Shown here: piece by piece, positions 59,796-64,000 of the stretch
How positions within the stretch are numbered: the stretch's first letter is position 1
How the letters are laid out: every line of letters begins with the position of its first letter
Assembly (NCBI RefSeq): GCF_000960475.2
Contig: NZ_JZDQ02000007.1
Coordinates: 1 to 64,000, forward strand
Direction: 5' to 3'
DNA: 64,000 nt
Origin: Nocardioides luteus
GTDB lineage: Bacteria; Actinomycetota; Actinomycetes; Propionibacteriales; Nocardioidaceae
Notes under the pieces: model-generated
The model's database searches: none
What the model was told of the DNA's origin: nothing
What the model saw: only the letters and a program-made list of their open reading frames with translations
Program-made: the position numbers and the translations under genes

Positions 59796-61289
59796 ATGTC
59801 CCTTCTCGACCGAACCCCGTTCCACCGCGAAGCGCGCGGTGGCGTCGCCGGCAAGGAGACACCACCGCCCCGGCCCGTCGACCGACCGGTCCCCGGCGGC
59901 GAGACGCCCGCCGGCCAGCTCCGGCTTCCCTATGCGACGGCGCTGGTGATGGGCTCCATCATCGGCGTCGGCGTCTTCAGCCTCCCGTACGCCGTCGCCT
60001 CCTACGGCCCGATCAGTCTGGTGGCGATGGTGGTCGCGACCGTCGGCGCCGTCGCGCTGGCGCTCGTGTTCGCCGTTCTCGCCCGGCGGATGCCGGCCGG
60101 CGGCGGGCCGTACGCCTACGCGCGAGCCGCCTTCGGTGACGGCTGGGGCTTCAGCCAGGCCTGGCTCTACTGGATCACCGCGTGGGCGGGCAACGCGGCC
60201 ATCGCGGTCGGCTGGGTCTTCTACGTCGAGACCTTCCTCAACAAGGGCGGCGCCACCGGCTGGTCGATCGTGATCGCGCTGACGGGCCTGTGGATCCCGG
60301 CGGCGATCAACCTCACCGGCGTACGGTCCATGGGCGTCTTCCAGCTGTGGACGACGGTCCTGAAGTTCGTCCCGCTGGCGCTGATGGCGACCGCAGGACT
60401 CTTCTTCATCAAGAGCGGCAACTTCACGCCGTGGAACACCAGCGGTGACACGAACATCTCGGCGATCGGCGGTGCGATGGCGATCTGCCTGTTCAGCTAC
60501 CTCGGTCTCGAGACCGCGTCGGTCGCCGCCGCCCAGGTGCGTGATCCTGCCCGGAACGTCCCGCGCGCCACGGTGCTGGGAACCGTCGGCAGCGCGGTGG
60601 TCTACCTGCTCTCGCTGGTCGCGGTCTTCGGCATCCTGCCGGCCTCGGAGCTGGCCCAGGATGTCAACCAGGCCTCCTACTCCGCGGCCGCGAACGAGGT
60701 CTTCGGCGGCAGCGTGGCGGGCGACATCGTCGCGGCCGCGGTGATCATCTCCGGGATCGGCGCCCTCAACGGGTGGACCATGATCTGCGCCGAGATGCCG
60801 CTCGCCGCGGCGAAGGAGGGCCTGTTCCCACGGCTCTTCGGCAGGATCTCGAGCCGAGGGGTGCCCGCCGTCGGCATCATCGCCTCCACGGCCCTGGCCT
60901 CGGTCGCCGTGGTCGTCAGCTATCTGGGCACCGACGGGGCCACCGTGTTCACCACCCTCGTGCTGATGACCGGGATCACCGCGGCGATCCCGTACGCCTT
61001 CTCCGCGCTGGCCCAGCTCAAGTGGCGCTGGCAGGACCACCGCCGCGGCCCGACGCCGCACCTGGTCCTCGACCTCGCGGTCGCGGTCGTCGCGCTGGTC
61101 ATGTCGGTCGCGTTCGTCTACTACTCGCGCAACAGCGACAACAGCTGGTACGTCGTGTGGGGCCCGTTCCTGATGACCGGTGCCGCCGCGATCCTCGGTG
61201 TGCCCGTCTACCTCACGCAGCGACGCAGACTCCAGGCCGCGGCATCCGCGGACGCCGGCTCGCAGACGACTGATGGGAGCGAGTCGTGA
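59796..61289 (+). CDS. APC-family amino acid permease (arginine/ornithine exchanger candidate)
   Basis: A 497-residue transporter with twelve helices and an N-terminal charged tail of about 40 residues. The first helix [20 protein letters not shown] holds the GSIIGxGxF amino-acid-binding motif of the APC superfamily. Later landmarks are [20 protein letters not shown] and [17 protein letters not shown], as in arginine/ornithine antiporters. Its stop overlaps the arginine deiminase start (GTGA), which strongly suggests exchange of arginine for ornithine. ATG 59796 has GAAGGAGAG before it. Confidence 0.85.
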   Translation: MSLLDRTPFHREARGGVAGKETPPPRPVDRPVPGGETPAGQLRLPYATALVMGSIIGVGVFSLPYAVASYGPISLVAMVVATVGAVALALVFAVLARRMPAGGGPYAYARAAFGDGWGFSQAWLYWITAWAGNAAIAVGWVFYVETFLNKGGATGWSIVIALTGLWIPAAINLTGVRSMGVFQLWTTVLKFVPLALMATAGLFFIKSGNFTPWNTSGDTNISAIGGAMAICLFSYLGLETASVAAAQVRDPARNVPRATVLGTVGSAVVYLLSLVAVFGILPASELAQDVNQASYSAAANEVFGGSVAGDIVAAAVIISGIGALNGWTMICAEMPLAAAKEGLFPRLFGRISSRGVPAVGIIASTALASVAVVVSYLGTDGATVFTTLVLMTGITAAIPYAFSALAQLKWRWQDHRRGPTPHLVLDLAVAVVALVMSVAFVYYSRNSDNSWYVVWGPFLMTGAAAILGVPVYLTQRRRLQAAASADAGSQTTDGSES

Positions 61290-62512
61290 GCTTCCACGTC
61301 GACTCCGAGGTCGGCCGCCTGCGGCAGGCGGTCGTGCACCGCCCCGGCCTCGAGCTCAGCCGGCTGACCCCGAGCAACATCGACCGGCTCCTCTTCGACG
61401 ACGTCCTGTGGGCCGAGCGGGCCCGCGAGGAGCACGACGGGTTCGTCGCCGCGCTCGAGGCGCGCGGGGTGGTCGTCCATCACTTCGCCGACCTGCTGAC
61501 CGAGGCGCTCGACCAGCCGGGCGCGCGCGAGCTCCTCCAGGAGGAGCTCTCGACGGCGCACCGGTTCGGTCCGGCGCTCGACCAGCCGCTCGACGACCTG
61601 GTGGCCACCACCCCGGCCGGTGAGCTGGCCGGCTACCTGATCGGTGGCGTGCTCAAGTCCGACGTCGCCGACCGGGTGCACGCCAGCAGCCTGCTGCTGG
61701 CGTATCTCCGCGACGACGACTTCCTGCTCGCCCCGCTGCCGAACCACCTGTTCCAGCGCGACAACGTCGCGTGGGCGTACGACGCCCTCTCGCTCAACCC
61801 GATGGCGAAGCCGGCCCGGCGGCGCGAGACGATCAACTCGAAGGTCGTCTACGACTTCCACCCGATGTTCCGGGGCCGGGTCGACTACCTCTACGGGCAC
61901 GACGCCCTCGACCACGGCGGGGCGACCCTGGAGGGCGGTGACGTGACCGTCATCGGCAACCGGGCCGTGATGATCGGGATGGGGGAGCGGTCCACGCCGC
62001 AAGGGGTGGAGAACCTCGCGCGTGCGCTGTTCCGGCGAGGCACGGTCGACACCGTGATCGTGGTGGAGTTGCCCCGGGAGCGGGCGTTCATGCACCTCGA
62101 CACGGCGATGACGATGGTCGACGCCGACGCCTTCTCGGTCTACCCCTACCTCCCCGACGAGCTGCGCTCCTACTCGCTCCACCGCGTGGGGACCGGCGGG
62201 GAGTTCAAGCTCGAGGAGAACGACGCGCTCTTCCCGACCGTCGCCGACGTCCTCGGCCTCGACCGGGTGCGGGTGCTGCGGGCGCCGATCGACCGACTGG
62301 GCGCCGAGCGCGAGCAGTGGGACGACGGGAACAACTTCCTCGCCCTGGCGCCCGGCGTCATCGTGGGCTACGAGCGGAACACCACCACGAACGCCTATCT
62401 GGCCGACCAGGGCATCGAGGTGATCCCCATCGTCGGTGAGGAGCTCGGCCGCGGCCGCGGTGGACCCCGGTGCATGACCTGCCCCATCGAGCGAGAGGCG
62501 GTGCCGTCATGA
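61286..62512 (+). CDS. arcA: arginine deiminase
   Basis: A 408-residue enzyme that hydrolyses arginine to citrulline and ammonia, the first step of the arginine deiminase pathway. Catalytic residues are the nucleophile C396 in RGGPRCMTC, the His in [10 protein letters not shown], and the Asp D159 in [13 protein letters not shown] (usually FTRDPF). EGGDV and NRET motifs are in place. The C-terminus has MTC where most members have MSM, a small variation. GTG 61286 overlaps the permease stop, and the stop overlaps arcB (ATGA). Confidence 0.93.
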   Translation: MSFHVDSEVGRLRQAVVHRPGLELSRLTPSNIDRLLFDDVLWAERAREEHDGFVAALEARGVVVHHFADLLTEALDQPGARELLQEELSTAHRFGPALDQPLDDLVATTPAGELAGYLIGGVLKSDVADRVHASSLLLAYLRDDDFLLAPLPNHLFQRDNVAWAYDALSLNPMAKPARRRETINSKVVYDFHPMFRGRVDYLYGHDALDHGGATLEGGDVTVIGNRAVMIGMGERSTPQGVENLARALFRRGTVDTVIVVELPRERAFMHLDTAMTMVDADAFSVYPYLPDELRSYSLHRVGTGGEFKLEENDALFPTVADVLGLDRVRVLRAPIDRLGAEREQWDDGNNFLALAPGVIVGYERNTTTNAYLADQGIEVIPIVGEELGRGRGGPRCMTCPIEREAVPS

Positions 62513-63564
62513 CGCTGCTGGCCCCGCACGCGACGGTCAGGTCGCTGGCCGGCCGCGACTTCCTCAAGGAGGTCGACCTCACCGTCGAGGAATGGCGCTC
62601 GCTGGTGGCGCTGGCCGCGGAGCTCAAGATGGAGCGCCGGCTGCCCGGCAGGGCTCCACGTCTCGCCGGACGCTCGATCGCCCTGCTCTTCGAGAAGGCC
62701 TCCACCCGGACCAGGTGTGCCTTCGAGGTCGCGGCCTACGACGAGGGGGCGCACGTGACCTACCTCGACCCGTCGAGCTCGCACCTGGGCCACAAGGAGT
62801 CGGTCGCGGACACCGCCCGGGTGCTCAGCCGGCTCTACGACGGCATCGAGTACCGCGGCTCCGACCAGGCCACGGTGGAGACCCTGGCGGCGTACGCCCG
62901 GGTGCCGGTGTGGAACGGCCTGACCGACGCCTGGCACCCGACCCAGTCGCTGTGCGACGTGCTCACCATGCTGGAGCACTCGAACAAGGAGGCTGCGCAG
63001 ATCTCGGTCGCCTACGTCGGGGACGCCCGCAACAACGTCGCCCGCTCGCTGCTCGTCGCGGGTGCGCTGATGGGCATGGACGTACGGCTGGTCTCGCCGA
63101 CCGAGCTGGCTCCGGACCGCGACGCGGTGCGGCAGGCCGAGCGCATCGCCGCCGCCACGGGCGCCCGGCTGACGATCACCAGCGACCGCCGCCAGGGCCT
63201 GTCCGGCGCCGACTTCGTCTACACCGACGTCTGGGTGTCGATGGGGGAGCCGCCCGAGCTGTGGGACCGGCGGATCGCGCAGCTGGCACCGTACGCCGTC
63301 GACGACGCGCTGCTCCGGCTCACCGGCAACCCGGAGGTGAGGTTCATGCACTGCCTGCCGGCGCTGCACGGCACCGACACCGACCTCGGCCGGCAGCTGC
63401 AGATCAGGACGGGACGTACCTCGCTCGAGGTGACGCCGGAGGTGTTCGAGTCAGAGCGCTCGATCGTCTTCGACCAGGCCGAGAACCGCCTGCACACCAT
63501 CAAGGCCGTGCTCGTCGCGACGCTGGCCGCCGGAGGCCGGCCGAGCGAGGAGGGGGCCGGATGA
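62509..63564 (+). CDS. arcB: ornithine carbamoyltransferase, catabolic
   Basis: A 351-residue transferase. In the arginine deiminase pathway it splits citrulline with phosphate into ornithine and carbamoyl phosphate. The carbamoyl-phosphate motif STRTR is at residues 65-69, HPTQ in [12 protein letters not shown] and the active-site HCLP in FMHCLPAL are present. The flanking arcA and arcC genes and the 4-base overlaps identify it as the catabolic enzyme rather than ArgF. Confidence 0.93.
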   Translation: MTLLAPHATVRSLAGRDFLKEVDLTVEEWRSLVALAAELKMERRLPGRAPRLAGRSIALLFEKASTRTRCAFEVAAYDEGAHVTYLDPSSSHLGHKESVADTARVLSRLYDGIEYRGSDQATVETLAAYARVPVWNGLTDAWHPTQSLCDVLTMLEHSNKEAAQISVAYVGDARNNVARSLLVAGALMGMDVRLVSPTELAPDRDAVRQAERIAAATGARLTITSDRRQGLSGADFVYTDVWVSMGEPPELWDRRIAQLAPYAVDDALLRLTGNPEVRFMHCLPALHGTDTDLGRQLQIRTGRTSLEVTPEVFESERSIVFDQAENRLHTIKAVLVATLAAGGRPSEEGAG

Positions 63565-64000
63565 GGATCGTCGTCGCGATCGGCGGCAATGCCCTGCTGC
63601 GGCGCGGGGAGCGCCCGGACGCGGCCCCGCAACGCCGCCACGTCGCCGCGGCTGCGGCGGCGCTGGCGCGGATCGCCCGTGACCACCAGGTCGCGGTGGT
63701 CCACGGCAACGGCCCGCAGGTGGGCCTGCTCGCCCTCGAGAGCGGTGCCGACCCGACGCTGTCCGAGCCGTATCCGCTCGCCGACCTCGTCGCGGAGTCC
63801 CAGGGCCTCATCGGGCTCTGGCTCCAGCAGGCGCTCCTGGACGAGGGCATCGGCGACGTGGTGACGCTGGTCAGCCAGACGGTGGTGGATCCCTCGGATC
63901 CGGCGTTCCGGGAGCCGACCAAGTTCATCGGTCAGGTCTACGACGAGCCGACGGCCCGTCGCCTCGCCGACCTCCACGGCTGGACCATCCGTGCCGACGG
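63561..64000 (+). CDS. arcC: carbamate kinase (5' part, cut by window edge)
   Basis: The first 146 residues of carbamate kinase, which makes ATP from carbamoyl phosphate at the end of the arginine deiminase pathway. [16 protein letters not shown] is the family N-terminus, and [18 protein letters not shown] and [20 protein letters not shown] follow as in other ArcC proteins. The kinase substrate loop is TKFIGQVYD. The gene overlaps arcB by 4 bases and continues past the window. The four genes from 59796 thus form the complete pathway. Confidence 0.92.
   Translation, partial: MRIVVAIGGNALLRRGERPDAAPQRRHVAAAAAALARIARDHQVAVVHGNGPQVGLLALESGADPTLSEPYPLADLVAESQGLIGLWLQQALLDEGIGDVVTLVSQTVVDPSDPAFREPTKFIGQVYDEPTARRLADLHGWTIRAD

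Noticed and set aside
59570..59854. 94-codon open frame on the minus strand in the divergent stress promoter region
   Set aside because: Runs across the inverted repeat and into the start of the permease gene, with Arg-rich composition and no ribosome-binding site.
59571..61061. Upstream in-frame extension of the CBS gene on the minus strand
   Set aside because: The open frame runs far beyond the CBS start, but the sequence is Arg/Gly/Asp-rich shadow opposite the amino acid permease. The real start is at 59570 or 59564.

Overview
The window is about 70% G+C, almost fully coding, and full of 4-bp start/stop overlaps (ATGA, GTGA). Gene content (DosR-type stress genes, MsiK-style sugar ABC operon without an ATPase, GTG starts, probable leaderless mRNAs) points to a soil actinobacterium, most likely of the Nocardioidaceae (Nocardioides/Pimelobacter-like). 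This is inferred from reading and was not checked by database search. No rRNA, tRNA, CRISPR array, integrase or insertion sequence was seen.

Layout. 0.1-4.3 kb: the lower tyrosine/homogentisate pathway (hmgA, fumarylacetoacetase, hot-dog thioesterase), then a flavin-type oxidase and a small secreted protein. 4.3-8.7 kb: a minus-strand acyl-CoA ligase/saccharopine-dehydrogenase-like/SDR operon with a divergent TetR and a palindromic operator. 8.7-10.2 kb: EamA exporter and DoxX protein. 10.2-15.8 kb: a minus-strand operon of a degenerate class III cyclase, an MscS channel with a cyclic-nucleotide-binding domain, and an NhaA antiporter fused to a DsbA-like thioredoxin domain. 16.0-19.2 kb: secreted propeller-like protein, TetR, VOC protein and a small hypothetical.

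19.3-33.3 kb: a sulfur-acquisition island. A probable eight-gene minus-strand operon runs from an SsuD-like flavin monooxygenase and an SfnB/DszC-like flavoprotein through a peptide-type ABC importer to a molybdopterin S-/N-oxide reductase and a mercaptopyruvate-type sulfurtransferase. A LysR gene sits upstream, with a divergent hydrolase/FAD-oxidase pair.

33.4-35.1 kb: LysR and a DJ-1/PfpI protein. 35.1-47.5 kb: a MarR-controlled aromatic catabolic island with transporter, aldehyde dehydrogenase, extradiol dioxygenase, aspartate-dehydrogenase-like enzyme, hydrolase, cupin, two SDRs, TPP enzyme, Rieske oxygenase and its reductase, and a tiny recombinase-like helical protein. The same palindrome, TAAGCACTTA, lies before both halves. 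I cannot assign this pathway to a known substrate, and it is the best candidate for an undescribed system.

47.5-51.6 kb: AbgT transporter, secreted esterase, creatininase-family amidohydrolase and a GntR/FadR regulator with a clear operator. 51.7-57.8 kb: LacI, GH13 alpha-glucosidase and a sugar ABC importer whose second permease carries a one-base frameshift. 57.8-64.0 kb: an apparent hypoxia/energy-stress island with universal stress protein, CBS-BON protein, and a divergent arginine deiminase pathway (permease, arcA, arcB, arcC cut by the window edge).

Several intergenic inverted repeats stand out: a CGAGTCGGCTCG family, a perfect 30-bp palindrome, a 25-bp perfect inverted repeat with nested pairing, and a REP-like hairpin that supplies the last residues of an acyl-CoA ligase. 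The hexamer CGTACG is strongly over-represented in all frames.
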